Source: CAWUKT01 sp964352215 (GTDB lineage Bacteria; Bacteroidota; Bacteroidia; J057; JADKCL01). From it: a stretch of DNA of 64,000 nucleotides. Position numbers and translations under genes: made by a program. Below the pieces are notes generated by a model. It made no database searches. It was not told the DNA's origin and was given only the letters and a program-made list of their open reading frames with translations. How positions within the stretch are numbered: position 1 is the first letter of the stretch; the number at the start of each line of letters is the position of its first letter. The stretch is taken from positions 1-64,000 of the forward strand of contig CAYGRE010000006.1 of the NCBI GenBank assembly GCA_964352215.1, given 5' to 3'. Below, one piece after another: positions 44,301 to 53,119 of the stretch.

Positions 44301-44915
44301 GAAGTCAGAAACGACTACGTAGTCACGGTTGCCGATTCAGGCTCTGGCTGCCTCATCAGCGACACCATCACCATCCCAGGTTATCCAGCCATCGGAGCAA
44401 ATTTTGTCACCAATCCAAGTGCCTGTGCCCTCCTAAGTGATCCGACCTTTGACATCATAGACCTTAGCATTGGGGCCGACTTTGGGCTTTGGGATTACGG
44501 CGATGGCACCACCGAACCCTATGCCCAGGGAAACAATCCATTCCACCGCTACAATGCGATCGGTACCTACCAGATCACCCTCACAGTTGAGAATACCGGA
44601 CAGTGCCGGGATACACTCGCCATTGAAGTTTGCGTCGATCCTGCAGAACCGGTCTATTACGGTAGCTTCAGCCCCAATGGGGACGGCGTCAACGACTTCT
44701 TTGAGATTGATTTCATAGAAGCTTTTCCCAACAATTCTATCCAGATCTTCAACCGCTACGGCAATTTGGTCTACGAAGCAGCCCCCTACAACAACGATTG
44801 GAATGGCGTCAGCAACAAGACCGGCGGCGAACTGCCAGACGGTGCCTACTTCTACATCTTCAAGAGAGGAGATGATTCCCCGGAGGTTACGGGAGATGTG
44901 GTGATAATCCGTTGA
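41400..44915 (+). CDS. Giant secreted Ig/PKD protein with CUB-like N-domain and type B T9SS end
   Basis: The 1171-residue protein starts at the ATG at 41400 (a GTG at 41388 overlaps the upstream gene) with a signal peptide ending NLSAQ. Residues about 30-150 resemble a CUB domain (CTEAGFDFLRIFQGTDTLG; CVTINFVSDPNVSCTGW), then an SbsA-Ig-like segment (FDKNVHCDSINGANFNLTG). Then come many Ig-like repeats of the form GGTWSGPGI...NGTF...VYTLANGCSDT and a PKD domain (DYGDGTTEP). It ends in the CHU_C/type B domain (FSPNGDGVNDFFEI; FNRYGNLVYE; LPDGAYFYIF). Adhesin-like export by T9SS is inferred. It is the last gene of the DUF1501 operon and converges with a type A cargo. Confidence 0.9.
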   Translation: MRILWAIPVIVFLLWAGNLSAQTIYQMSDTTVSDCQGILLDSEAGQAGDYDHDENFTFTICPNGGVDSITLAWTSFCTEAGFDFLRIFQGTDTLGPLIGGPYSGTVLPPPLTIQGCVTINFVSDPNVSCTGWIAEWEVFETIPTPAEMTLSPFPVTCSTATLNINFDKNVHCDSINGANFNLTGPGGQNITANATGCTNDSTTTAVVNFNPGLNQSGVYTLDFTTFYRDACDSLWELTSSDTFSITDCPLAVFIDAQPDTICPGSCSDLTAIATGGDSLNYTYTWSNGIPPTAGPHTVCPLATTTYSVTVTDGSPAPPAINTVTVYVLPPPNTQPDFAICQSEPAQNLTANPGGGTWSGPGIINATNGTFLADSAGAGVHTIVYTLANGCSDTLTITVQSFDAGPTQAACPGSAPFNVTGFTPAGGVWSGPNITPAGVFNPATPGTYTVTYTLGGCSDTKTINVQNIVVPTDTNLCSSADTFTLAFSPVGGVWSIGSQGTQNVFDNATTGLVDPGDGDTVNVLVYTINGCSDSLVMSIFQIDAGNNITTCPKAAPFIVKDSLGSVQTSPLGGTWSGTGILNTNTGLFDPSVNNQNWNATITYSFGGCTATKFVYMRITDVSIDTLLYCRDDSSILTLNYANTGRTPGGGQWTGPNLLTTGQNATIRPADLGVGLHVYEYLANGCADSFHVQIPEPNTLTDTSVCELEPGFQLSVSPPDHPAGGTWTGNGVTSPQGTYDPQTAGVGTWPIYYQSYNGCNDTSQITVFPPPVVSISGLAPNYCFIDTVVPLNLSPPGGLLTGTGLVGNGFNPSLAGPGTHQLTYTFGDGACTRTDFIFTTVGIPLNMTLSSSDDTICIGEQIQLNVQALGGAGGNYTFTWNQGLSNNPSHTISPTASGIYSVEVSDGCTDPVMDSVAIVVRQPYTVDFDTSNVQCFGETGYAVAIPSIPGNYTFVWDTDPPVFNDTLFAEVRNDYVVTVADSGSGCLISDTITIPGYPAIGANFVTNPSACALLSDPTFDIIDLSIGADFGLWDYGDGTTEPYAQGNNPFHRYNAIGTYQITLTVENTGQCRDTLAIEVCVDPAEPVYYGSFSPNGDGVNDFFEIDFIEAFPNNSIQIFNRYGNLVYEAAPYNNDWNGVSNKTGGELPDGAYFYIFKRGDDSPEVTGDVVIIR

Positions 44916-44931
44916 GAAATTCCGACAACCC

Positions 44932-47871
44932 TTATTTGCGAACCAAAATCTGCTTTCGCAGGCCCTTCTCGCCGGCCTGTAACTCCAGGATATAAATGCC
45001 TTTTGCAAGATTTCCCAGCTCAAAGACAGCTTGCCCATTCCCCTGAATCCGGAAAGTCTTGGGTGCAATCACCTCTTTGCCCATCATATCGTATAAACCG
45101 ACCTGTAAGCGGGAGACAGTCGTATGGGAGAAGCGTAAATTCAAATGATCACTGGCAGGATTCGGGAAAATATCCACTTCCAGACCCAATCCTTCCTCCA
45201 ATCCGACTTCACAAATCAAAGGCAAAGCCAGAAATGCCGTATCAACCCCACAAGCATTGTGGATGATCAACTCAACATTGAAAAGGCCGGTTCCAGGATA
45301 GATATGGGAAGGGTTTTGTACAAATCCGGAATCTCCATCGCCGAAAACCCAGATCCAGTCATCTACCGGGCCTCCGGTGGTATTTCCAAAGAAATTGATG
45401 ATGGGACAATTGCTGGTGTCGGCGGCAATATTTGCAATTGGATTGGCAGGAATCGTTACAAAAACCGTATCGCTGCTGGGGCAATTGTCCTGATTGGTGA
45501 CGGTGACGGCATAGACGCCTCCGGAACCCACACAGATTTCATTGCCAAGCGCACCCGTGGTCCAGGTATAATTTAATCCCGGATTGGGATTGGCAGTAAA
45601 GCAAAGTGTATCTCCGGGACACATAATCGTATCAGGACCGAGATCAGCGGCAGGGAATCCAGCTACAAATATTGCGATGGAGTCTACCGAGGTACATCCA
45701 GCGCTGCTTGTGGCAGTGACGGAATAATTTCCCGTCGTATTCACAGCCAAAGTTTGCGTATTGGCTCCGGTGGACCATACATACCCGGATGCACCAGGAT
45801 CAGCTACCAGGGTCAGGTCAGCGCATACCGTAGTATCAGGCCCTAAATTCAATGCCGGCAAAGGCAAGATCTGCACATTCTGCGTGTCGCTGCGAACCAC
45901 TCCACAAGGCGTGGTGACATCTAAATAATAGGCTCCGGAAGTGGTAACCACCGCATTTTGCCCAATTTGACCGTCGGACCAGAGATAAGTAAAACCAGGG
46001 AGGGTTGGGGCATTCAAAGTATAGCTTCCGCAAGCAGCAGTGTCGGCAGCGAGATTGACCTGGTACTGAGCCGGAATGCCAAATACTTCAATGGTATCCC
46101 GCGTAGTGCAGAAGGAATTGTTGGAGACTTCCACCCAATAGATACCGGGGCTGGTCACCGGTAGGGTCTGAGTAGTTGCTCCCGTAGACCAGAGGTAAGT
46201 GTCACCTGATACAAAATCCGCATCCAGCACCGCGGTGTCTCCCGTACAAATGGTGAGATCCGGTCCCAGGTAAACCCCGTTGCTGATTACGAAATCATCA
46301 AAGGCAAAGCCCTCTCCGGTAACCCCATTGTCACTTTGAAAAACGATCCGGACCATGACATCTTCCCGCCCGGCCAGGTTGTACATATTTCGTTTGGCGG
46401 CCACCCAACCACCTGAACCATTCCCGTCGGCAACCGTTCCGGTCCAGCCGTGTGATTGTCCCCCCGGACGGACATAAATGTCGTTGTTGTTGTACCAATT
46501 GAAGGGATCACCCGAATTCCCGAGGCGGCTCCAGGTAGATCCACCCGTTGTCGAGTACTGAAGCACTGCGCCATCCCAGGTGTATTCATTTTCCCAGGCG
46601 ATATTGAGACGGAGTTCTGGGCGGCATACATTGCTGAAGTCAAAGCAAGGGCCGATCACCCAGGCATTTTCCCCATTGTTATAAGGTGTAGCAGTCCCGG
46701 TGATCATGGCATTGGCGCCGGTAGCTGCTCCATTGATCACCGTCTTCCCCGGTGTTCCCACCGCCCAACTGGGATTTACCCCTTCCACACGCCACAAACC
46801 GGGCCCATTTTCAAAGCCTTCCGCATAGGGAAATTGGTTGACGACATCGAAGTGGTAGACATTGATGGTCTTCTCCCGGTTATGGGAGGTTCCCAAAGGA
46901 GACATCTTACTCCAGGCGGAAACGGTATGTGGCCCGAGTGCGCTCAGGTCAGCTCTTTGCTGGAAAGTCAGGTTGATTGCTCCGGACGGGAGCAAAGTAT
47001 CGGTCAGGGTGAAAGTCTCGCTGGCTGGGTTGTTCAGGTCGGCCTGAAAGCATAAGCGTACCGTATCACCAGGAAATAAGGTATTGGTCCCATGGTTGAA
47101 TACCGTTACACGCACTGTTTCCGTATCGGACAAGGCACAGCCCTGTACCGGATCATTGATCAGGATCACTTCAAGGTCATTCTCCTGAGGAATGAAAAAA
47201 TCAATATCGTCCAGCGCCATGTCTCCGGCATAGTCCGTCCCTGTGATGCAACGCATCCGAAAACGCACCGAGTCCAGGGCCATATAAGGTCCCATGCTGA
47301 CCACCTGCCGTTGCCAGAGATTTACATTGTCGGTGAGGGGGGGAATGATGTCTTCGACCCAGGGACTGTTCCCCTGGCTGGTATCTACATCCAAATGCAA
47401 ATTCCCCATGTGGACGCCATACATGTGGTACCAAAAAGAAAGCAGTACCGTATCGGTAGCGCCGGTAAAATCAAAATAGGCAGAAACCAGATCGGACCGC
47501 TTATTGGGATATCCCTGGTTGATGCAGGAAGATTCTATGTAAATATAATATCCTTGTGAATTGCCAAAGGTGTGGTCCTGGGGCGGGCCGGTCGGTGAAG
47601 AGGGCGTACCGGAGCGGTCGGTGATCCAATCCAGGTCTTCATTGGTCTGGTTGCGCCAGGTTCCCAGCAAGGGACAGTTGGTATTGCATCCAGATATACA
47701 TACAGGCTCATCTTCGAAACTGCTGATGTGCGGAAACTGACTGATTTGTCCCTGAAGATCATTAGAAGATAAAAATACCATTAGAATGATGTACAGGAAG
47801 GCTGTCAATACAATTGCCCCTCTTTGCCTAAAAGAGTCCTTGACCTCTCTATATATCGCTACTGCCATCAT
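44932..47871 (-). CDS. Secreted MAM/Ig/PKD protein with type A T9SS sorting domain
   Basis: The 979-residue protein has a signal anchor (FLYIILMVFLSSNDLQGQ). A MAM-like domain follows at about 50-230 (SFWYHMYGVHMGNLHLDV; VRFRMRCITGTDYAGDMALDDIDFF), then FN3/CARDB-like and a second lectin-like jelly-roll (LRLNIAWENEYTWDGAVLQYSTT). Then come Ig-like repeats of the form LGPDTTVCADLTLVADPGASGYVWSTGANTQTL and a PKD domain (WVFGDGDSGFVQNPSH). The end is a type A sorting domain (VDIFPNPASDHLNLRF; YDMMGKEVI; GIYILELQAGEKGLRKQILV). Its ATG overlaps the stop of the PorE-like gene by 4 bp, so it is translated with T9SS module B. Confidence 0.9.
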   Translation of the reverse strand: MMAVAIYREVKDSFRQRGAIVLTAFLYIILMVFLSSNDLQGQISQFPHISSFEDEPVCISGCNTNCPLLGTWRNQTNEDLDWITDRSGTPSSPTGPPQDHTFGNSQGYYIYIESSCINQGYPNKRSDLVSAYFDFTGATDTVLLSFWYHMYGVHMGNLHLDVDTSQGNSPWVEDIIPPLTDNVNLWQRQVVSMGPYMALDSVRFRMRCITGTDYAGDMALDDIDFFIPQENDLEVILINDPVQGCALSDTETVRVTVFNHGTNTLFPGDTVRLCFQADLNNPASETFTLTDTLLPSGAINLTFQQRADLSALGPHTVSAWSKMSPLGTSHNREKTINVYHFDVVNQFPYAEGFENGPGLWRVEGVNPSWAVGTPGKTVINGAATGANAMITGTATPYNNGENAWVIGPCFDFSNVCRPELRLNIAWENEYTWDGAVLQYSTTGGSTWSRLGNSGDPFNWYNNNDIYVRPGGQSHGWTGTVADGNGSGGWVAAKRNMYNLAGREDVMVRIVFQSDNGVTGEGFAFDDFVISNGVYLGPDLTICTGDTAVLDADFVSGDTYLWSTGATTQTLPVTSPGIYWVEVSNNSFCTTRDTIEVFGIPAQYQVNLAADTAACGSYTLNAPTLPGFTYLWSDGQIGQNAVVTTSGAYYLDVTTPCGVVRSDTQNVQILPLPALNLGPDTTVCADLTLVADPGASGYVWSTGANTQTLAVNTTGNYSVTATSSAGCTSVDSIAIFVAGFPAADLGPDTIMCPGDTLCFTANPNPGLNYTWTTGALGNEICVGSGGVYAVTVTNQDNCPSSDTVFVTIPANPIANIAADTSNCPIINFFGNTTGGPVDDWIWVFGDGDSGFVQNPSHIYPGTGLFNVELIIHNACGVDTAFLALPLICEVGLEEGLGLEVDIFPNPASDHLNLRFSHTTVSRLQVGLYDMMGKEVIAPKTFRIQGNGQAVFELGNLAKGIYILELQAGEKGLRKQILVRK

Positions 47872-50060
47872 TGATTGATATTGCCATTGTATCCGATAAT
47901 TTTGAACTCAGTTCTGCGGTTTTCGGCATGGGCCTCTTCTGAGCAATGGATGCCATCCCGACAGCCATTGACCGGTTCCGATTCTCCATATCCTTTGCTG
48001 GTGATCCGATCTGCTTCGACCCCGTTGAGGACCAGAAAATAGCGAACACTGCGGGCCCGCTTAGCGGAAAGATCTGCATTGTAAATGGCACTGCCGCGGG
48101 AGTCGGTATGCGACCCCAATTCAATGCTGACATCCGGATTGTCCTTCAAAAAAGTGACCAAGCGGCTCAACTCTGCTTCTGATTCCAGCTTGAGGTTCCA
48201 TTTGTCAAAGTCGAAATAGATATTCTGCAAAGTAAAGACCTCTCCGATCTCTATCGGCTTGATCTGCATGGGTATAATCGTATCTCCATCGTAGGAATCT
48301 CTGGTAGTTGAAACCCTCATTTTGGCGGTATAATAACCTTCCTTGGCGATGGACATTTCATACTCGGTCTTTGGTATAAGCTTCGCTGAAAAACGACCGT
48401 AGCGATCTGTCTCCCGCATCAAGGTATCGCCCCTGCCAATTCTTCTCAGGCTTACCGTCGCCCCATCCAGTGGTTCATGGGTAGAATCGTCTACCACCAC
48501 CGCCGTGACTGCGGGTGGAGGATTGTACAATACGACCCGGTACCGGTCCTGCAGCCCGTTTGCCTCTGAATTGGGGTCAATCCGAAAGACAACATCCTCA
48601 AAATCAGGGGTCTTCACCGCAATCTTATAGGATGATTCACGCTGGAGGTTGAGCTGGGTCAAGCCCAAACTGTCAGTCTCCAGCCTTTGCACAACCTGTT
48701 CCTGCTCATCATACAGGACCACTTCCGCACCTTCTACGGGAAAAGCAGATACGCTGTCCTGAACATAGATCTCAATAGATGGCTGTGACAAAGTAAAAGC
48801 ATAGATATCATCCCCTCCCACTCCTCCGGGCCGATTGGAACTGAAATATCCAAATTGCTTGTCCCCTTCCAGAAAATAGGCAAAATCATCAAAGGCTGAA
48901 TTGACCGGGGCTCCCAGATTCACCGGGTCAGTGAGGAGGTCTTTGCACTTGAAAATATCCAGATGGCCAAGGCCGGGATGACCATCCGAAGCGAAATAAA
49001 AAGCACCGTCCGGGTGCAAAAAGGGAAATTGTTCATCGCCCGGCGTATTGATCTTATCGCCAAGGTTGACAGGTTCGGACCAGGCATTGCCATCCCACTG
49101 TGAACGGTAGAGGTCTTTTCCCCCTAAGCCACCAGTCCGGTCAGAGGAAAAGAACAATTGCTTGCCATCTGAAGAAATAAAGGGATGGGTGGCATTGCTC
49201 TCCAATTGGTTGTGCGTAAAGGGTTCGACTTCGGTTCCCTTGTCCCCCTTCATGGTGGCCCGGTAAATGTCAAGGTGGATGAACCGGGTCTCATCCCGGG
49301 ACTGCTTCCCGTCTGGTTCTGAATTCCGGGAAAACCAGGCCACCGTACTATCTGCTTCGGCCACGGAAAAATTGCTTTCATGGTATTTGGATCGGATATC
49401 CCCACTCAGGGGCTCAGGACTTTTCCATTTGTTCTCAAAACGGTTCTTTTCCTTGACATAATACAAATCCAGAAACCCTTGCCCCAAGCCCTCGAACTGG
49501 TAATCCCGGGTTCCTGCATCTCTGGAACTCGCAAAGACGATGCCCCCTTGCCAGGGAAATGCGCCAAATTCTGAGGCGGTGGAATTGATGGGTAGCAGCA
49601 TGACCTGGTAAGCAGCAGTGTCCCGGTACCAAAAGTCTGTATTGGAGAGGGCTTCTTCAAAAGCCTTCCCCCGCAGGTCTTCAGGGACCAATTGGCTGTA
49701 AGTGGAAAAAGCATCTTTGGCCCGATCGTATTTCCCTTGCTGGAGCATGACATGGCCATATTCAAACCAAGCCTGGGCCGGCTTTTCACCAGCTTCGGCA
49801 AAGAGCTTTTCATAAGCGGTGGCGGAAGATTCGTAATCGTGGATCAGGTAATAGCAGTGGGCCAGCATAAATTGTGCGTGCTCCTCCCCCTTCTTTGCCG
49901 CCTTCTTATAATGTGGGATGGCCCGGAAGTAGGCCAGCGCCTCCACTTCTTCATCTCCCAGTCGGGAATGACGGGATTGCCCACTGAGGAGACTTCCCCA
50001 TACCATGAAGAGGGTCATCCAAATCCCGATCTTGCTGTGCATCCGGTTTACAGTTCCCAT
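47868..50060 (-). CDS. PorE-like OmpA family protein, paralogue
   Basis: The 730-residue protein repeats the PorE plan: signal sequence, TPR-like helices (about 40-140), PD40 beta-propeller blades (about 150-430, with SSDGKQLFFSSDRTGG), carboxypeptidase-regulatory-like folds (about 435-590) and an OmpA domain (about 600-725, GSHTDSRGSAIYN, then NRRTEFKI). It ends directly after the OmpA domain, whereas the 860-residue copy at 2589-5171 continues into a SPOR-like domain. It lies 2 bp after the PorP/SprF gene and overlaps the type A cargo gene. Role: anchoring T9SS complexes to peptidoglycan, by analogy with PorE. Confidence 0.9.
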   Translation of the reverse strand: MGTVNRMHSKIGIWMTLFMVWGSLLSGQSRHSRLGDEEVEALAYFRAIPHYKKAAKKGEEHAQFMLAHCYYLIHDYESSATAYEKLFAEAGEKPAQAWFEYGHVMLQQGKYDRAKDAFSTYSQLVPEDLRGKAFEEALSNTDFWYRDTAAYQVMLLPINSTASEFGAFPWQGGIVFASSRDAGTRDYQFEGLGQGFLDLYYVKEKNRFENKWKSPEPLSGDIRSKYHESNFSVAEADSTVAWFSRNSEPDGKQSRDETRFIHLDIYRATMKGDKGTEVEPFTHNQLESNATHPFISSDGKQLFFSSDRTGGLGGKDLYRSQWDGNAWSEPVNLGDKINTPGDEQFPFLHPDGAFYFASDGHPGLGHLDIFKCKDLLTDPVNLGAPVNSAFDDFAYFLEGDKQFGYFSSNRPGGVGGDDIYAFTLSQPSIEIYVQDSVSAFPVEGAEVVLYDEQEQVVQRLETDSLGLTQLNLQRESSYKIAVKTPDFEDVVFRIDPNSEANGLQDRYRVVLYNPPPAVTAVVVDDSTHEPLDGATVSLRRIGRGDTLMRETDRYGRFSAKLIPKTEYEMSIAKEGYYTAKMRVSTTRDSYDGDTIIPMQIKPIEIGEVFTLQNIYFDFDKWNLKLESEAELSRLVTFLKDNPDVSIELGSHTDSRGSAIYNADLSAKRARSVRYFLVLNGVEADRITSKGYGESEPVNGCRDGIHCSEEAHAENRRTEFKIIGYNGNINQ

Positions 50061-50062
50061 AA

Positions 50063-51028
50063 TTAAAACAATCTGGGGCTGAAGATACCATCCTTCTTAA
50101 AGCGGAAATCGTAACCGAACATCAATTCATGGGAACCAGAAGTAAATCCATTCAGATTGCTCAGCGGGTAACCATAAGCATACCCCATTCTCAATTGGGG
50201 ACTCAGGAAGAAGTCCAGCAAGCCGACGACCGCATCTCCGGTTCGGTAGGATACCCCGACCCCAAAGCGGTCCTGAAAATAGGTATTCAGGTTGAGGTCC
50301 AGTTGATAGGGCGCACCACCAACATATTTGAACAAGACAGAAGGTTTGAACTTAATCGCTTCACCCGCAGGTAATACCACCCCGGCGGTAGCGAAATAGT
50401 GCCGGCGAAGTCCCCGGATGCCATTGCCATCCAGGCTGATGTCCGGCACTACGGAGTCGAAATTGTTGACCAGAATCCGGGGAACGGACAACCCGAAATA
50501 AGCCGACTTGCTGTAAAGGTAGATGCCAAAGCCAGCATTGGGCAGGAAAGTCTGTGAAGGGTAATCAATCGCGACCTGGTCGGTGCGGTCCTTGAAATCT
50601 GCATTTTCCCAGGCGATGCGAAAGATGTCCACCGTGCCCCTCAATCCAAAGGCAAGTTTTACTTTTCCCATGGGTATCCGGTAGGCATAATCAGCATTGA
50701 CCCAGGTTTGGCCCAGGTAGCTGATCTGGTCGTTGACAATGCCAAAGCCAAAGCCGTGCCGTCGGTTAAAGCTGGGGAGGTGAAAGCTAAAGGATTGGGT
50801 ATTGGGGGAACCTGAAAAACCGATCCACTGCATCCGAGCCAATCCGCTCAGGCTCATAGCATCCCGACTGCCCGCATAGGCGGGATTGAAAGCCAGTCCA
50901 TTGAACATGTACTGGCTGTACATCGGGTCCTGCTGAGCTTGTCCCGTAGTGGGAGGCAAACACAGTAGAAATAAGCAAAGGAGCTTGAGAAACGCGGGAA
51001 ACCTGGGTAAACGATCTGTTGATTCCAC
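50063..51028 (-). CDS. PorP/SprF family type IX secretion outer-membrane protein, paralogue
   Basis: The 321-residue protein has a signal peptide (LLCLPPTTGQAQQ) and the family start QDPMYSQYMFNGLAFNPAYAG, with many beta strands and the end SPRLF. The start is a GTG at 51028; a longer alternative is not visible. It heads T9SS module B, in the same order PorP-PorE-cargo as module A except that the cargo comes last. Divergent from dnaX across 92 bp. Confidence 0.9.
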   Translation of the reverse strand: MESTDRLPRFPAFLKLLCLFLLCLPPTTGQAQQDPMYSQYMFNGLAFNPAYAGSRDAMSLSGLARMQWIGFSGSPNTQSFSFHLPSFNRRHGFGFGIVNDQISYLGQTWVNADYAYRIPMGKVKLAFGLRGTVDIFRIAWENADFKDRTDQVAIDYPSQTFLPNAGFGIYLYSKSAYFGLSVPRILVNNFDSVVPDISLDGNGIRGLRRHYFATAGVVLPAGEAIKFKPSVLFKYVGGAPYQLDLNLNTYFQDRFGVGVSYRTGDAVVGLLDFFLSPQLRMGYAYGYPLSNLNGFTSGSHELMFGYDFRFKKDGIFSPRLF

Positions 51029-51108
51029 TAGGTGGAAGATAGCAATTCAAGTCTTCTTCGGCAAACGGTATTTCCCTGCTGACAACTATTTCTTAGCTAT
51101 TATTTTAT

Positions 51109-51116
51109 TAGCTTTG
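51109..51116 (+). promoter_or_regulatory. -7 element of dnaX
   Basis: TAGCTTTG is a perfect TAnnTTTG motif that ends 4 bp before the GTG start at 51121. No -33 TTG is at the expected distance. Confidence 0.5.
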
Positions 51117-51120
51117 CCGT

Positions 51121-52869
51121 GTGGAAGGTTTCGTTGTTTCTGCCCGAAAGTACCGCCCCGATACCTTCAGTTCGGTGGTCGGTCAATCTCATGTCACCAA
51201 CACGCTCCGGAATGCGATCAAGATGGACCAGCTGGCCCATGCATTTCTCTTTTCCGGACCGCGCGGGGTAGGCAAGACTACCTGTGCCAGGATCCTGGCC
51301 AAGGCCATCAATTGCACCAGTCTCGGAGACGACGGGGAACCTTGCAATGAATGCGATTCCTGCATGACCTTCAACGAAGGCCGGTCCATGAACATCCACG
51401 AACTGGATGCGGCTTCGAACAACTCCGTGGAGGACATCCGCAAGATAATCGAGATTGTACGTTACGTACCTACCTCCGGAAAGAAAAGCGTCTTCATCAT
51501 TGATGAGGTTCACATGCTCTCATCTTCCGCCTTCAATGCATTTTTGAAGACACTGGAAGAGCCCCCCAAGCATGCCGTTTTCATCCTTGCCACCACCGAA
51601 AAGCACAAGATCCTTCCGACTATTCTCTCAAGGGTACAGAAGTTTGACTTCCGCCGGATCAAGGTCGACGATGTCGCCGATCACCTCAAGCACATCTGCG
51701 AAAAGGAAGAGATTGTATTTGAATACGAAGCGCTGCAACTGATCGGACTCAAAGCCGACGGAGCCCTCAGGGATGGACTATCCATTTTTGACCAGATCGT
51801 CAGTTATTCCAACCGGAATATCACCTATGAGATTGTCCTCGAGAATCTCCAGGTGCTGGATTACGAATATTTCTTTAAGACGACCAATTTTATCCTCGCA
51901 CAAGACCACGAAAGTCTCCTCCTGCTCCTGCATGAGATCATAGACCGTGGTTTTGAAGCCAAAGCGTTTTTGGTTGGGCTGGTAGAGCACTTCCGCAACC
52001 TGATGGTGTCCCGGACGCCCAAGACCCTGGGTTTGCTGGAAACCAGCGACAATGTCAAGAAGCGCTACCTCGAGCAAACCAAAGCCCTCCCTCCTTCTCT
52101 CCTGCTGAATGCCTTCAACCTCGCTTCCCAATCGGAGCAGACTTTGCGAAATTCAAGCAGCCCCAGATTGGCCATTGAACTCTGCCTGATCAAGCTGGCT
52201 TACCTCAGTACATCGATCTCGCTTGCGGTCGATGAAAAAAAAAAAGTAGCTAAGGCCAAGAGCGAGAAAATCGGCCCTCCCCCTTCCATTTCTGCGGAGA
52301 TTGAAAGCCCGGAAGAAGAAACCCCAACCAAATACGAGCGCAAGCCAGAAACCAAGAAGTCCCGGTTGAAGAAGCCACTGTCCCTGGGCGGAAGCTTCAA
52401 CATACCCAAATCTCTGGCCGATGTAGACCTGACCAAAGGAAAAAAAGAAGGAGAGGGAGAAGAGGAGGCTGAAGATTCATTCCAATTTGATCCTGATTTC
52501 ACAATCGATCCAGCCCTCTTTGAAAAGGCCTATGATGAGTTGCTGGTCAAACTTGAGTCGGAAAAGAAACCCTTCACCATCGGAATCCTCAGAAAGGATG
52601 CCTACGAGTTACAAGGAAACAAATGGATACAGTATGTTCCTTCTGATGTAGCCAAGCGGGCCCTGTTCGAAGACAAAAGCGTGCTGACTTTCCTCCGAGA
52701 GAAGATCAACCTCCCGAACCTACTGCAGGAGATCGTCGTGAAGGAACTCAACATCCGGGAAGATGCCAACCGGTTTTACACCAACGACGATAAATTAAAG
52801 GCCATGATCGAGAAAAATCCCGAGTTGGCCGAATTCCTCAAAACCTTCAATGCTTCTCTCAAGTATTAA
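51121..52869 (+). CDS. dnaX: DNA polymerase III gamma/tau subunit
   Basis: The 582-residue clamp-loader subunit starts with GTG and MEGFVVSARKYRPDTFSSVV. It has the AAA+ P-loop GPRGVGKT (46-53), the four-cysteine zinc site C65, C75, C78 and C81 (NECDSC), Walker B IIDEVHML and the sensor TEKHKILPTILSR. Domain III follows to about 365. Then a Lys/Glu/Pro-rich linker (about 366-450) leads to a tau-like C-terminal domain (about 460-582). It loads the beta clamp in the replisome. No internal frameshift signal for a separate gamma form was noticed. It is divergent from the PorP gene. Confidence 0.95.
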   Translation: MEGFVVSARKYRPDTFSSVVGQSHVTNTLRNAIKMDQLAHAFLFSGPRGVGKTTCARILAKAINCTSLGDDGEPCNECDSCMTFNEGRSMNIHELDAASNNSVEDIRKIIEIVRYVPTSGKKSVFIIDEVHMLSSSAFNAFLKTLEEPPKHAVFILATTEKHKILPTILSRVQKFDFRRIKVDDVADHLKHICEKEEIVFEYEALQLIGLKADGALRDGLSIFDQIVSYSNRNITYEIVLENLQVLDYEYFFKTTNFILAQDHESLLLLLHEIIDRGFEAKAFLVGLVEHFRNLMVSRTPKTLGLLETSDNVKKRYLEQTKALPPSLLLNAFNLASQSEQTLRNSSSPRLAIELCLIKLAYLSTSISLAVDEKKKVAKAKSEKIGPPPSISAEIESPEEETPTKYERKPETKKSRLKKPLSLGGSFNIPKSLADVDLTKGKKEGEGEEEAEDSFQFDPDFTIDPALFEKAYDELLVKLESEKKPFTIGILRKDAYELQGNKWIQYVPSDVAKRALFEDKSVLTFLREKINLPNLLQEIVVKELNIREDANRFYTNDDKLKAMIEKNPELAEFLKTFNASLKY

Positions 52870-53119
52870 GGCCTATCATCCAAAGCAATTCCTGTCACCC
52901 TTATTTGGGTAAAGTAGTCACCGGAAGTCCTCAAACAGCTAACCATCAACCCCTTAAATACCCGCAAAAAAAGGCAATCACTGCCGAAAATCCCACTTCA
53001 GAACCCTTGTCTTTCTAATTTATGGACAAAAATGGGTCTGAAAGATTAACATTCTATCTCTACATTTACACTTAGTCATTTGGGATTCACTGGTTTATAG
53101 GATTTTACATCGTTCTCTT

